From contig NC_064046.1 of assembly GCF_932526225.1 (NCBI RefSeq), forward strand, positions 11,495,719 to 11,559,718: a stretch of DNA of 64,000 nt, written 5' to 3'. Numbering within the stretch: the stretch's first letter is position 1; every line of letters starts with the position of its first letter. The stretch comes from Nematostella vectensis. Lineage: Eukaryota > Cnidaria > Anthozoa > Actiniaria > Edwardsiidae. The notes below the pieces were generated by a model. The model did no database searches and had not been told where the DNA came from. It worked only from the letters and a program-made list of their open reading frames with translations. Below, piece by piece: positions 1 to 12,200 of this stretch. A program made the translations under genes and the position numbers.

Positions 1-147
1 CGAACCTCCAAGAGATATCAAATTCCCAAGCTTTTAGGAGCCCAATATATATGGAGATCACACATGTTCTGTGGAATAAGACTTACGCTAGTAGGAACAC
101 TTTAGAATGGTAGGAATACAATTTTCATATGTAGAAGAAGTGCTTAC

Positions 148-930
148 ATTTGCATTCAGAGTTCCGTTGTCTGCAAATGGGAACGCTGTCTCTCCTCCTT
201 CTTCAACGTCATTCAAAAAGTAAAGAATTGTGATGTATCTGAAGGGGGAAAACGTGGAGTAGTAATGAGATTCAAACCTTTTTACTTCCTTCATTGTGTA
301 TTAAGAATATTTTTGTCGATTTTGTTATCATGCGCATGACAAGAAATAAAGATGGCTCGGGTGTCCTGTGGCGAAGCGACGAGCGCCTAATGCGAGGGGC
401 TGAGTACGAGCGTAACGCACTACAATAAGCCTTCCACTCGGCCTCTCCTCTTTAATTTGTCACATTTGTTCGCCACAGGGCATCTAGATTTTTTTTTCCT
501 CAATCGAATTCCCCAACACCTTGGGCTGCCTGTGTTGTAGGCTGGGCACTCCCCTAAATATGAGAACAATACCTGCAAAGTTTACATTTTCCCGAGTGAA
601 GCTTGCCGGGATCGCTGACATAGGTCTGATGGCAGCACGTGACTTCCGGTTGTGTGTGCGTTTCGGTGTCGTAGTGTGTGTGGTAATGGCCACCAACGTT
701 ATAATGCACCACCTTGCAAAAGAGAGAGACACCCATGAATATTCAGCATAGCATTATATTTATTCTTGAAATTAGCAGTGATGGTGATTGTGATGGTAGA
801 CGAAGACAATGGCGATCAAATGTACGACGACGGCAATGATAATGACGAGATATGACATTCAGATGACGATGATGTCCAAGATGACGGTTTTAGTGATGAC
901 GATTCCGTGATGATGATATGATAACAATAT

Positions 931-975
<45 letters not shown>

Positions 976-1005
976 CGACGACGACGACGATGATGATGAT
1001 GATGG

Positions 1006-1057
<52 letters not shown>

Positions 1058-4000
1058 ATCAATTAACTATATTTTTACCTGAAGATATTCACTACCGTAA
1101 ATGATTTCCTTCGAGAGCTTAGTCAGTGCTCTAACTCTGAAATAAGGGCGTAAAAAAGTTAAGTAAGACCACTATCGTATATTATTGTCTCTGCACATAT
1201 AATTGTAATAAGGAATGGCCGAAGATCATCCTATGGGATGATCCCATAGGATAAAATGATCTTCGGCCATCTTATCCTCCCCTCCCTCCAGTCATGCTCT
1301 TCTCCGGGTATCCCAAAGGAGAATCCCATGGCATAGGAGGAAATCGTACGGAGGGGGATGGGGGTATGAGAAAAAGACCGAAACTTAGACCCACAATATA
1401 CGGGGCCCAAAGACGTCGCGCTATTATTCTTGTACCCCCCTTCCCCCAAGGTCATGTTCTTAATCCAAGTACACTGGACTGGAGTTTTGTCCGAGTACCT
1501 ACTCCCCCACTGTCATGCTTTTCTACGAGTTCCTACTCCCCCACTATCATGCTCTTCTCCGAGTACCTACTCCCCCACTGTCATGCTCTTCTCCGAGTAC
1601 CTACTCCCCCACTGTCATGCTCTTCTCCGAGTACCTACTCCCCCACTGTCATGCTCTTCTCCGAGTACCTACCCCCCCACTGTCATGCTCTTCTCCGAGT
1701 ACCTACTCCCCCACTGTCATGCTCTTCTCCGAGTACCTACTCCCCCACTGTCATGCTCTTCTCCGAGTATCTACCCCCCCACTGTCATGCTATTCTCCGA
1801 GTACCTACTCCCCCACTGTCATGCTACTCCGAGTACATACCCCCCCCCCACTGTCATTCTATTCTCCGAGTACCTACTCCCCCACTGTCATTCTCTTCCC
1901 CAAGTACCTACCCCCCCACTGTCATGCTCTTCTCCGAGTACCTCCCCCCCACTGTCATGCTCTTCTCCGAGTACCTCCCCCCCCCACTGTCATCTTTTCT
2001 CCGAGTACCTCCCCCCCCCACTGTCATATTTTCTCCGAGTACCCCTCCCTCCACTGTCATGCTCTTATAAAAGTACCTCCTCCCCCCTTGGAGGAACACA
2101 TGCATTACCTTTCCAGTAGTCGAGCAAGCACGGTGTCGCTGTCTTTCTGGTTCAGCCACTGCTGGTCGCTAAACCGCTGTCGATGCTTCGGGTGACGACG
2201 AGTTAACTCGTATAAAAACCCGTCTAGTAGCATGCTATTCATCGAGTCAAACTCTTCTCGGGTTATCACGTCTACGTTATTACAAAACAGCTCTTCAGTT
2301 AACCAAACGTAGGCACATTATAAGATTGATTTCAAAAACAAGTCAAGACATAAATGATGGAAATAGTAATAAAAGATGTGGTATGAATAAGTATGAACTC
2401 AAGACGGAGTAAAGGGTACAAGGAATGAAGGAACAGCAGTACGTACCGACCCCCCCAACCCTGAATTTCTTTAAACGCAGTTTTTATCTGAAGCGCTTAC
2501 AAACTGCTTTCTCATATGCTTAATGTATTAATTTGTACCTCCTCTCCCTCTGCCGTCCAAAAATACATGAATATGTTGTTTTTTTTGCTTACCGTCGTTT
2601 AACTCTGTCATGTTCAGTCTGGTGAAACTGAGAAAATAAAAGAAAATGTATATTGGGTAATGCATGGGTCATTGTTATTTGGAAAGGTTCAAAAGTTTTG
2701 TTCGTAAGAATAAAGACAATTGTTCAGTTTTCGGCGAACAAGGATAACTGGTTAGATGACAACACCAGAGAGTAAACTGTACTGCAATTCCCAATATCCT
2801 GTGAACTCTCTTAAAAATTTTTTTAACCGCTAAACGGCTTCCCTGCTTCGGTCATTATAATATTGCCTGGAATGAAAACGGATTCCTGGGCGAGCAAGCA
2901 TTTTTTTGTGCGTCCAGCTTTTTTAGGACAATGTGTGTCGTTACAGCCTGTGAGACTCTACACTTTAAATCGCATGATTTATGATTTTTAAACGCTATAT
3001 TTAGGTTTGAGACCACTATAAACGATGCCTGTGCCAAAGAAAAATCACAGTATTTTCTAAAACCCAAGGCCCCAAAACATCTTAGATGCGTGCAGTTCAA
3101 TGTTGCTTGCTTTTGTTACCATATGCACGTGTCGCCCCATGACAGGTAATCCGGAATCCGGAATCCATGAAAAAATGAGATATGGGATCCGGAATCCATG
3201 AAAAAATGAGATATGGAATCCGGAATCCATGAAAAAATGAGATATGGAATCCGGAATCCATAAAAAAATGAGATATGGAATCCGGAATCCATGCTGCTGG
3301 AATCCGGAATCCACGAGAAAAAACCCACATGGAATCCGGAATCCACACACTAGGATCCGGAATCCAGAACCCTATTGGAGAACCTGTCATGGGGCGACAC
3401 GTGCGTGACTTGAAAAAGAAGAACAAAGGCTAAAGGCAGCAATGTAGACCTAGGTCATTTAAGTGTGTGCACATGGTGATGACATCACCTTTTCCAAGAG
3501 AGGCAAGCGCGAAAAAGACATATTTTTCATTGTACATCTCATCAGCGAGCTGTGCGTGGCGTAACCGACTAAGACAGGCCTGGGATCCTGGTTATTGCCT
3601 CCCCATTAATGCGTTGGTACCTCAGGTTCCTTTGTGTTGTACAACTCGCTCGATAGCGGCGCTGGGGCCGAAATCTCCAGCCTAGCCGTAAAGCTTTATG
3701 CTGCCATACGGTGTTTCGTCGCATGTCTGGGAGTATGGTCTGTTTTTTTCTCATTTAACCGAATTTGGACGAGGTTCGATTCTCTTTTTTTTTTTACTGT
3801 TTACCAGTTACAATTCCATATTCCTTGCTATCATTGCTCCCCTTTGCCCCCCCTCCTTTTGGTCAAGTCCTTATTCCTTGCTACCATTGCTCCCCTTTGC
3901 CCCCCACCCCCTCCTTTTGGTCAAGTCCATATTCCTTTGCTCATTTTGCTCCCATCTTTTCTTCGTTGTTCGACCAAGTCCATCCTTTGATCACCTTCGC

Positions 4001-7000
4001 TCCCCTTTTCTCATCCTTTTTCGGATATTTTAATTTGTATTTATCAAATACAGATATAACGTTTAATACGGCATTCAAGATTGATAATGAGAAATTTCCG
4101 AGAGTAATGGAATAAAGTAAAATACAAAGCACAGGCTCACCGTTTGAATTTGGTCCACATAAAAAAAAAAAAATAAAAAATGCTTGATCACCCATGCTGC
4201 TGGGAACAAGAGTAAAAAAAATGCAACCCCGTTCCTATTATAGGCATGGTATATCCGACATTAAAGAACAGAAACAGATTCAAGGCACTTCCTTGATCAG
4301 CTTCTTGCAAGGGGTGGCGTGATTGGAAACCATTTCAGTGCTGGCAAAGGAAACGCTTCCCAGGGATGACGATTTTGATGAGGCATTTTTTTAACCATAA
4401 GTAAATAGTTCACAGAACATTAAAAATTTTGCCATATCCGAATTGCTGTATACTTACATTTGACGAATTTCGTCTTCTTCTAAGTACAAGTATCTCTGTA
4501 TCTGAGCAAACTTAACTATCTGTTGAAGAAAAGGGTGCAAATTCGTAAAAATTCGACGGTCGTTATAATTTATTATAATCCTATCCGGTTTAGCATTTGC
4601 GATATGAGTGCTTTTTTTTTTGCTGTCGATATAAAAAAACGGATACTTGATATTAGCTTCCCTAGAAACATCGCGGTCATGCTAATGGTCAGTACTACCA
4701 CCCCCTCGTTTATTTACTGTCACTTTCGAAAGGGAGTGGGGGGGGGGGGGTACGCATGCAATGGTTATTATGCTAAAAATTCTTCATTAGGGAAATTTTA
4801 GGTAGGGCTGGGGATGGGGGAGGGGGGGGGGTTCAAGCAACCTTACACCCACCTCAAGCATAGCCACACCCCCTGCTACCGCCCTGTTAGGTCATGACTG
4901 GCTTACCTCAGGTACTGTGATCTTGCCATCCATGTTTTGATCCCAGCTTTTGTATTCGCCACGTGGTCCGCTAGCTTTACCTTTGACTGCAAGAAAGACT
5001 TTAACTTCAATTACATAGAACACAACTGCGGTTTAACGCAAGACTTCCTCTCAAAATATCACATTTGTTTGTAAAATAAACGGGACTGTGATTTGGGAGT
5101 GGTCATCAGCAAGTTTAAAACGTAAGAGATAGCAAAATCAAATATTTTGTTAAGTTTTTTTAAAACAAGCCGCATCGCGTGACATTTTACATGTATACAT
5201 GTTGTTTTGTAAAGAAATTAACTATTCTCTTGTCAAATGAGTTCGAGACACATTTTCATCACCGTGCTACGGCCTCCTCCCCCCCCCCCCCCCCTCCCCC
5301 CATCCACACACACAAATACAAGACAATTACAACTTACGGTCAGACGTGAACTCCCAGGTCTCAAGCTTCGTAAGCCCCCCTCTCGCCATGCTGCTGAACA
5401 TGCCAATCTGATTGGCTAGCGATATGATATGATCACACTCCTCGCTTGACAGAAAATCGGGGATTTCTGCAAAAACAAAGCTCAAGCTTAGGTATCAGTC
5501 TTTCACTCAGACATTACTTTTTTTGTTTGGAAAAGGCCGTGATGAAATATTCGGCATCCCACACTTTTTTGCGCGCCCCATTTTCTTTCGGCTAATAAAT
5601 GGATACGATAGGTTAGCAGGTACTGTAAAGAGTCAAATGGTGATGATAATCATGATGGTAGTGGTGGTGATGGAGATGATGATGATGATAATGATTATGA
5701 TTATGTAGGTAGGTGGTAATGGAGTTATCAAGTCACGTTAGTGATTTGATTGCTAATCACTTATAATTATAAAGTTGATGATTTGATGACGATAAAAAGG
5801 GTGACGACGATGATTATGATGATGATGATTAGCATCAAAGCCAATAAAGCTCCTTACCAAACAACAATGGACGCATTGCCCGAGTAATTAGTGTTCTCCT
5901 CCCATCGTCGCCAAGATCGACCTCTTGTGTGTGGCCAACCTATGCACCGGGAAACAATATGAGTCTTGCATATCACATCAGACACAGTCTAGTAATTACC
6001 ACCAAAGGAAGCAATGTCCCGTCCCCTCCCCTGTCATATTGAACTGTTGTAGCCCTAGTTCCCTGTGTCGGGAGAAAAAAGCAAAAAGCTTCGCTCTTCA
6101 ATTTTAAAAGTTGTCAGCCGCCATCCTAGCCCATTCTAACCCATCCCAGCCCATCCCAACCCATCCCAGCCCATCCCATCCCAGCCCATCCCATCCCATC
6201 CCATCCCATCCCATCCCATCCCATCCCAGCCCATCCTAGCCCATCCTAGCCTAGGCCCATTTCCATCGGCCTTTAAGGAGAATCTTTGTTTTAGATGGCT
6301 CGAGATTTCTTCATATAAAGGCATGGCTGGTAAGGACTCTAATTTGCTAAACTACTAAAAGCGTCGGAAACTAAAACTTATAATATTCTACTAAGAGTAG
6401 AATCTCGCTTTCTAATGCTCGCTATCTAACGCTAAAGGAATCAAAACCAAAATCAGCTCGAATCATCTGGGGGTAATGGGACTAGCGGGGCTCTTTATTG
6501 TGTATCATAACAGTTGCGTTACAGGTGTAGTAACGTCACGCAAAACATCGTGACAACCCTTTTCAATGACATTCAATTATCAAAAATATAATCGCATAGT
6601 TAGATTTATATTTGTCAAATGAAAGATTGGCCAGCTAGTTCAGCTAGGTTATGGTACTTATGTAGGCCTCTATATTTTCACACACAGAAGTATACCCTGT
6701 ATAATGAATATCACGAAAGCCACATATTATTCCTTCACACCGTCAAGCCGTGTAAGTCCTTTTCAAATATACCCTATATAATGAATATCACAAAAAGCAA
6801 TACATTATTCCTTCACACCGTCAAACCGTGTAAGTCCTTTTCAAATATACCCTATATAATGAATATCACAAAAAGCAATACATTCTACCTTCACACCGTC
6901 TAGCCGTGTAAGTCCTTGCTTTCTTCCAATCATCAGAGGGCCATCGTTAGCATCACACGCTCCGTCGTCACAAACGTGCTTAGGAGGTTCCGAATAGTGT

Positions 7001-7095
7001 GCCCTTGGATCGCTATACAAGTTACTAGTGGCTTCAGAGACATATATCAATACAATTAAACCAACCAGGAAAAAATATATAGCGCCTGTACCCAT
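148..7095 (-). CDS. Transmembrane prolyl 4-hydroxylase-like, gene A (3' end outside window)
   Basis: 2-Oxoglutarate/Fe(II) dioxygenase of the P4HTM family, which hydroxylates prolines in the ER lumen. Exons on the minus strand: 6889-7095, 5858-5939, 5338-5466, 4907-4980, 4458-4519, 4141-4196 (uncertain), 2109-2271, 1079-1136, 573-712, 148-238. The final exon, carrying the distal Fe-binding His (HGGC motif) and the 2OG-binding Lys, lies left of the window. The start at 7095 gives a hydrophobic N-terminus (GAIYFFLVGLIVLIYV) that looks like a signal peptide or anchor. Exon 4907-4980 holds a canonical EF-hand loop, DQNMDGKITVPE. Exon 573-712 holds the GGHYHTHYD iron site, and exon 148-238 the EEGGETAFPFADN strand. 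Exon sizes and phases match genes B and C. The sixth exon is odd: it contains a long T run and its acceptor is poor, so it may be mis-modelled or the gene may be damaged. Family assignment is strong; activity is unproven. Confidence 0.85.
931..1056. repeat. GAT/GAC trinucleotide microsatellite
   Basis: About 40 GAT units with a few GAC interruptions in the gene A intron between exons 1079-1136 and 573-712. The polyserine or polyaspartate frames across it are artefacts. Confidence 0.95.
1214..1270. repeat. 57-bp near-perfect hairpin
   Basis: ATGGCCGAAGATCAT and its reverse complement flank a second palindrome (CCTATGGGAT/ATCCCATAGG). It lies in the gene A intron between exons 2109-2271 and 1079-1136. 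Confidence 0.85.
1493..2085. repeat. 34-bp minisatellite, about 17 copies
   Basis: The unit begins GAGTACCTACTCCCCCACTG and continues TCATGCTCTTCTCC. It is open in several frames because 34 bp cycles the frame. It is intronic in gene A and ends about 24 bp from exon 2109-2271. Confidence 0.95.
2970..3615. repeat. Dispersed repeat R1, copy 1
   Basis: Matches 25380-25830 in the same orientation over several hundred bases, including the shared end GGATCCTGGTTATTGCCTCC. This copy is interrupted by the inverted-repeat element at 3132-3397. It lies in a gene A intron. Confidence 0.8.
3132..3397. mobile_element. 266-bp inverted-repeat element (MITE) carrying a 31-bp minisatellite
   Basis: Perfect 16-bp terminal inverted repeats (TCGCCCCATGACAGGT) are bounded by CACGTG on both sides (3126-3131, 3398-3403). 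The interior is an array of GGAATCCGGAATCCATG-type units of about 31 bp. The homologous repeat at 25600 has a single CACGTG and no insert, so this is an insertion with a 6-bp target duplication. No coding capacity. Confidence 0.85.
6123..6252. repeat. CCCAT pentanucleotide repeat
   Basis: CCCATC/CCCAGC-type units in the first intron of gene A. No function is seen. Confidence 0.9.
6655..6905. repeat. 78-bp tandem repeat copying the gene A exon 1 donor region
   Basis: Three copies; the CCTTCACACCGTC core is at 6732, 6810 and 6888. The rightmost copy is the real 3' end of exon 1 with donor AAG/GTAGAA on the minus strand. The other two carry the same exon end but read AAG/GAATAA, so they lack the GT. 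Confidence 0.85.
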
Positions 7096-8127
7096 TTTGA
7101 TGCGACCGTAACAGATTCGGTTACTACAGATGTAGAGACAAGGTTTTTATTGTTGACTTTATTGAATTATTAATCTTGTATGGCTATTTATCGGCTGGTG
7201 GTATAGCCTTTTTCAAGACAACTGGTCCTAGTGTTGTCTTAACTTCAAGGCTAGCGGGTTTTCTAGGCATTTAAAATTAGTAAAATTACCAGACGCAGCT
7301 ATTATTGAAAAAAAAAAAAAAAAAAAAAAACAAGCGGCTTTTTTAAAGGGGCAGTGTCATGGTTAGAGCTTTGCAATAGCTGTCCGGCCCGAACACAAAG
7401 AATTACAGTCAAATTCTAATAATGACTTATGGGCCTTTGCTACATGTAGGAGACTAATCAAATTCAAAGGAAATGACCACAAACTGTCAATAATAACATA
7501 GTTTTCAATAAGATATTGCTTATTATTTCTTTATTTCAACAAGGTATTGACAGCTTAAAATTCAATTGTTTGAAGACAATTAAAAGCCTACAATTAACGT
7601 TGCCCCTTTAACATTATTCGTATAAACGTTCAGGAAAATTCGCCTGGGGTGTCGCTTTAATTTGACCGCCATTTTGCCGGAGCTCAGTTAAATTGATAAA
7701 CTGATTATTTACAAATCTCTTGGCGATCTCAGAAATAAACAAATAAAATAAATAGATTGACACTAAACGGCGGGCTTACAATGGACCGGTCATCATTTCA
7801 TTTATATACATTTTCTAATATAGCATTTTCTTGTACGAATAAGATGGGAATATTTATTTATGGGATTTTGTAAAATTAAATATGTAATTTTTCTCTAAAA
7901 GCCTTACTTTGTACTATATTCAGTTTTTTCTTAGAAATGGGAAGCCTCTTAGAGCCTCGGAAGAGTGTGGAATATCTAGAGAGATTCGGTGCACGATTCT
8001 GTAAGACGTTTATTAGGATATTGCCATACTGTGTACCCCCTCCCTCTCCCCCCATAGACACAAATCAGGTTTCTACGATCCCCTCACGAAAAAGGGGATC
8101 TGCGCCCCTGCCACACCCTTATCAAGG

Positions 8128-8422
8128 AGGCATATCAATATTTGGGTGACCTTCATACCCTCTCGGCCGAACTCTTGGAGGCCTGGGTCTAAGGGCTTTT
8201 CAAGATCAGTGAGAAAAAGATTTGACCAAGCGATTAAGTTTTTTTAACAAATTTTGGCCGCAAGTCTCAAATTGACAGGAATCAGCATTTTTTACCATGT
8301 TTTGTGGAGATCCGGGAGCGGGAAAACTTTAGCCTTCTAAATATGGGCATTAATGCCCATGTAAGGCAATACATACGAAGGACACTATCCGTCGGGAATA
8401 TGTTTGATATGCACCTTTTTTT
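8128..8422. repeat. Dispersed repeat R2, copy 1
   Basis: Matches 12876-13164 in direct orientation, with shared stretches such as CATATCAATATTTGGGTGAC and GAAGGACACTATCC. Clearly homologous but diverged; identity was not computed. Confidence 0.85.
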
Positions 8423-8769
8423 TGAATATATCCCCTCTGGGAATTCACAACACGCCTTATTACTAAGAATCCCTCAGGGCAAATAAACACAGAGAGAAAA
8501 GACAGAAGTTATATTTGAATGGATTTTATTTTGTAAAATATTGTAAAGGTATAGCAACCACAGCGTCTGTTATCTCTTTGATCAGGCGATGGCTTTTCTC
8601 AAATGAAATGCCTTCATTCCTGTTTGCTAGATTTGCTTTTTGTCCCGCGCATATCTGATACGAGAAACCCCGCTTCATTCATAATTTCACCCTCCAAACA
8701 GACGGTCGTTTTTGTCGAACATTTGTTAATATATATCTTGTCGATAATGTCTTACTTTAAATGGGGACT

Positions 8770-9105
8770 TAAACAGCACACTAGCATACACACATCGGCA
8801 CCAGTAGGGCCAAGAAGTGAAGCTAGCACATTCTATTTCCCGTGCAGTTCGGCAACCATGGACAGCTGTTTTGTCCTCATTAGGACTCGTCAGCATGGCA
8901 TAGCCAGATAGCCGGTTTGCCTCAGTTAAACTTCATCGGCAATAAACTGCAGGGCGTCGTCGACTCGAAGTGCTTAAAACAACAGCTTAGATCCATGTGT
9001 CACGCATGACCTTTGCTATAGCCAAACTATCCTTGCGAGTATGTATACATAAATGTGGACTTTAAAAGCACACTAGCATACACACATTATTGGCACCAGT
9101 CGTGC
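8770..9105. repeat. Diverged copy of the 357-bp satellite
   Basis: Contains AGCACACTAGCATACACACA, the CGGCAACCATGGACAGCTGT block and the end block TTGCGAGTATGTATACATAA, then the start of a next unit. The same order occurs at 46632-47575. Confidence 0.85.
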
Positions 9106-9268
9106 CAAATACCAAATACCATTATTGGCCCAGTCGTGCCAAATACCAAATGCCAGATACCAAGTGTCGTGTCGGAGTCAATCAGCACTCCCCGCCACAA
9201 GCATAAGATAACACAATTATTCTACTTTAGATTCCTAATAAATAACATTCTACACAATTCTTCTAGAT

Positions 9269-12200
9269 TCAGTCCTTTTTAGATTTTTTCGACTTTTTCT
9301 TTGACTTTTTCGTCTTTTTGGTCGCCTTTTTCGATTTTTTAGAATTCTTCTTGACAAACTTCCCATGTGGAACTTCCTCAGGGTCTAGGTAGTCACTGGT
9401 CTCGTTAGCCGAGTCAGCTTCAGGGGCTGGGATCCAGTTATTGGCTATGTACTTTTCGCCCTTTCTGACGTCACATCCGCCATGTAATGAGTTGTCGTCA
9501 CGTACTCCCATCCAGCCCGTTTTTTCGTCACGCAGGAAGTTGTACCACATGATCGCTTTGCCTTTTTTTGGTTTGACAACAACCTTGGCAGAGTGGCAAA
9601 AGCGATTCAAGTTGTACAGGTCACCATCTCGTCTCTCGCGGAAATCCTAAAATTTCAAAAGAAGAAGTAAATAAAACGTAGTCACCAATTCGTGTTATAA
9701 TCAATAACTTTTTGTTGTGCTTTATTTGTGAATTTTGAAATCTGATTTGTGTCACCATTTTGAGTCTTATAGCCCAATCAGGCGAAGGCCATTGAACAAA
9801 AGACGTGCTTTCGCTAAATTTGTAACAGCAAATATCTGAGGAAAAGCCAAAGTACGGACCTAGCTACGCAAGGGCACGCTGTACGAAGCTGAGGTATCTT
9901 ACAAAATTCTTCAGCTATCGAAATAAAGGCTGTCGCTGTCGATCCGTGGACTAATGTGATTTTTAAACACCCCTCCAGGTTTTTGCAGTACTATATTAGT
10001 GTGAATGGTCCACGTATAGCCTCCTCCGCACGCAACTAATAATGAAAAGGACGGAAAGAATGGGTTACCTGTGGCGAAATTGCGGAGGAGGGATACTAAG
10101 GAGAAGTAGAGTTTGTCACTTCCGTTTTTTTGCCACAGGAAACCCAATCCTTTTTTTCTTTTTCTGGTCTTTGAGATGCCTGTGGAGGAGGTTAGTCCGC
10201 GTATCTAATTAGACGCTGTTAATACGGGGCACTGCATACTGACCGTCTCGTTAAAGTTGGGTACGTCCGCTACAGGGAATGCCGTCTCTCCTCCTTCCTC
10301 GACATCATTAAGGTAATAAAGGATGGTGATATACCTGACAGTGAAAATGACAGAGAATTGATTTTTCACTTTTTTTTTTCGTTTTCAAGGGGGGCTCGTC
10401 GAGTTTATTATATTTTTAGTATATGTTTAGTATATTTTTGTTATTTTTATCTGCGTTATCTATCTCTTTACTGCAATATTCAGACCACTTTGGTATATAT
10501 ATACACAAGGGTATTATATATGATTAATAATAAATCAATAAATAGACAAGTTTTTATACTGATTCTTTCCTATATATTAGTTCTTTCCTATTCTAAGCGT
10601 TCCTTTTCCATTCCATTCCTCCCTTTCATCCCTTCCATTCCCTTTTCGCGTATTCTTCCTTTCCTAATAATCCCTTCCCTTCCCTTCCCCTACCCTGTCG
10701 TGTCATTTGTACCTGCACAGACGGCAGAAGGGTACGCGTAGCAGGTTGAAGTGGCAACACGATGTCTCAGGAAAGTCTGATTTCCTTGTGCCGTCGTAGT
10801 GAGCGTTATAATGTCCACGTTTCTTGTACCCGACAACCTGCAGGGGCTCAGAGCCATATATGATCTCCTTTGACAGACGAGTTAGTTTTAAGATCCTGAA
10901 ATAAAAGAGAAAATAGTTATACGTTACCCTAACCGCCGCATATGCCTCACTCTCACTCGCATTCCCCCCACCCCTCCCACCCCTTCCCTTTGTTCTCTCT
11001 TTGTCTTCAGTGCCAGAAGAAGGGGTGAGGCTCTTGGGCACGAGCCCGCAATATTTAAATATACATATAAGGGAATGACCCGTGTGCGCTGGCTGAAACA
11101 TTTTACAAATGGTTCTGTATTGTTCCCTCTTCACAACCACCACCCAATATTTCGAGGCCTGCTACTGCTCCATTCCGCTCTCCTAACAATGCTGTCGATC
11201 TCTGAATCAGCCACACATAGATTTTTCTATTTAGCCACTTATGCCCTATCCCTTCCCCAGAGTAGCATCCCCTGATTCTCATCTACCTTGAAACCTTCTC
11301 ATCTTTCTTGAAATCCACACCTGGTCCTTATTTGATGTGTTGCCTTCCCCCTTCTCCTACCATGGACCCCACCTCATTCCCACGTACCTCTCTCATAGAA
11401 TCCTCAGAGTCTTATCTGCCTTTCGCCCCTGAGATAACCACACCTGGTCGCTGAAGCGGTCCTAATTTGGGGCGGATGTGTTTTATTCCCCCCTCCCCTA
11501 CCATGGACCCCACCTCATTCCCACGTACCTCTCTCGTAGAATCCTTAGATTCTTATCAGCCTTTCGCCCCTGAGATAACCACACCTGGTCGCTGAAGCGG
11601 TCCTGATTTGGGGCGGATGTGTTTTATTCCCCCCTCCCCTACCATGGACCCCACCTCATTCCCACGTACCTCTCTCGTAGAATCCTTAGATTCTTATCAG
11701 CCTTGCGCCCCTGGAATAGCCACACCTGGTCGCTGAAGCGGTCCTTGTGGTGGGGGTGATGCTCTTTAAGATTGTTCATGTACATGTCGATGTCCTGGGT
11801 GGGAAAGGTTTTCCACTCCTCGTAATCAATCACTCCTAAAACGGTGGCACAAAAAATATGATTGGATTTGAGATTAATATAGGGTTTCTGTAAATATTTT
11901 TCTACTTACCGTCATCTTTAAGTTCTTTGAGATCCAAGTTTTCGATCCTATGGTGAATGTATATTATAAGTATTTAGGCATCGGTATATTCACAACATTT
12001 CTTATCTATATTTCATATAATACGAATAGATTATATAGAAATTGGACTACAGGCGCTCGGTGCTTTCCCTCCCCCTTGACCTCATTCGATCGTTTCTTAT
12101 TCTTCTTGTTTCTTATAGAGGCTGTATGACGAGGTTCTTAAAATACGTCCTCTCGCGCGGAAAAGTAAAGATTAAGCGTTCAACTATCAGGTCCCAAACG

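Larger units (their letters stand above)
7096..9268. other. Intergenic region between genes A and B
   Basis: No gene is seen. It holds a poly-A tract (7310-7330), one copy of dispersed repeat R2 (8128-8422) and a diverged copy of the 357-bp satellite found at 46632 (8770-9105). Gene A's promoter should lie just above 7095, but I see no clear core element. Confidence 0.6.

Noticed and set aside
1294-2195. Three overlapping plus-strand frames of about 230-260 codons
   Set aside because: All lie on the 34-bp minisatellite in an intron of gene A.
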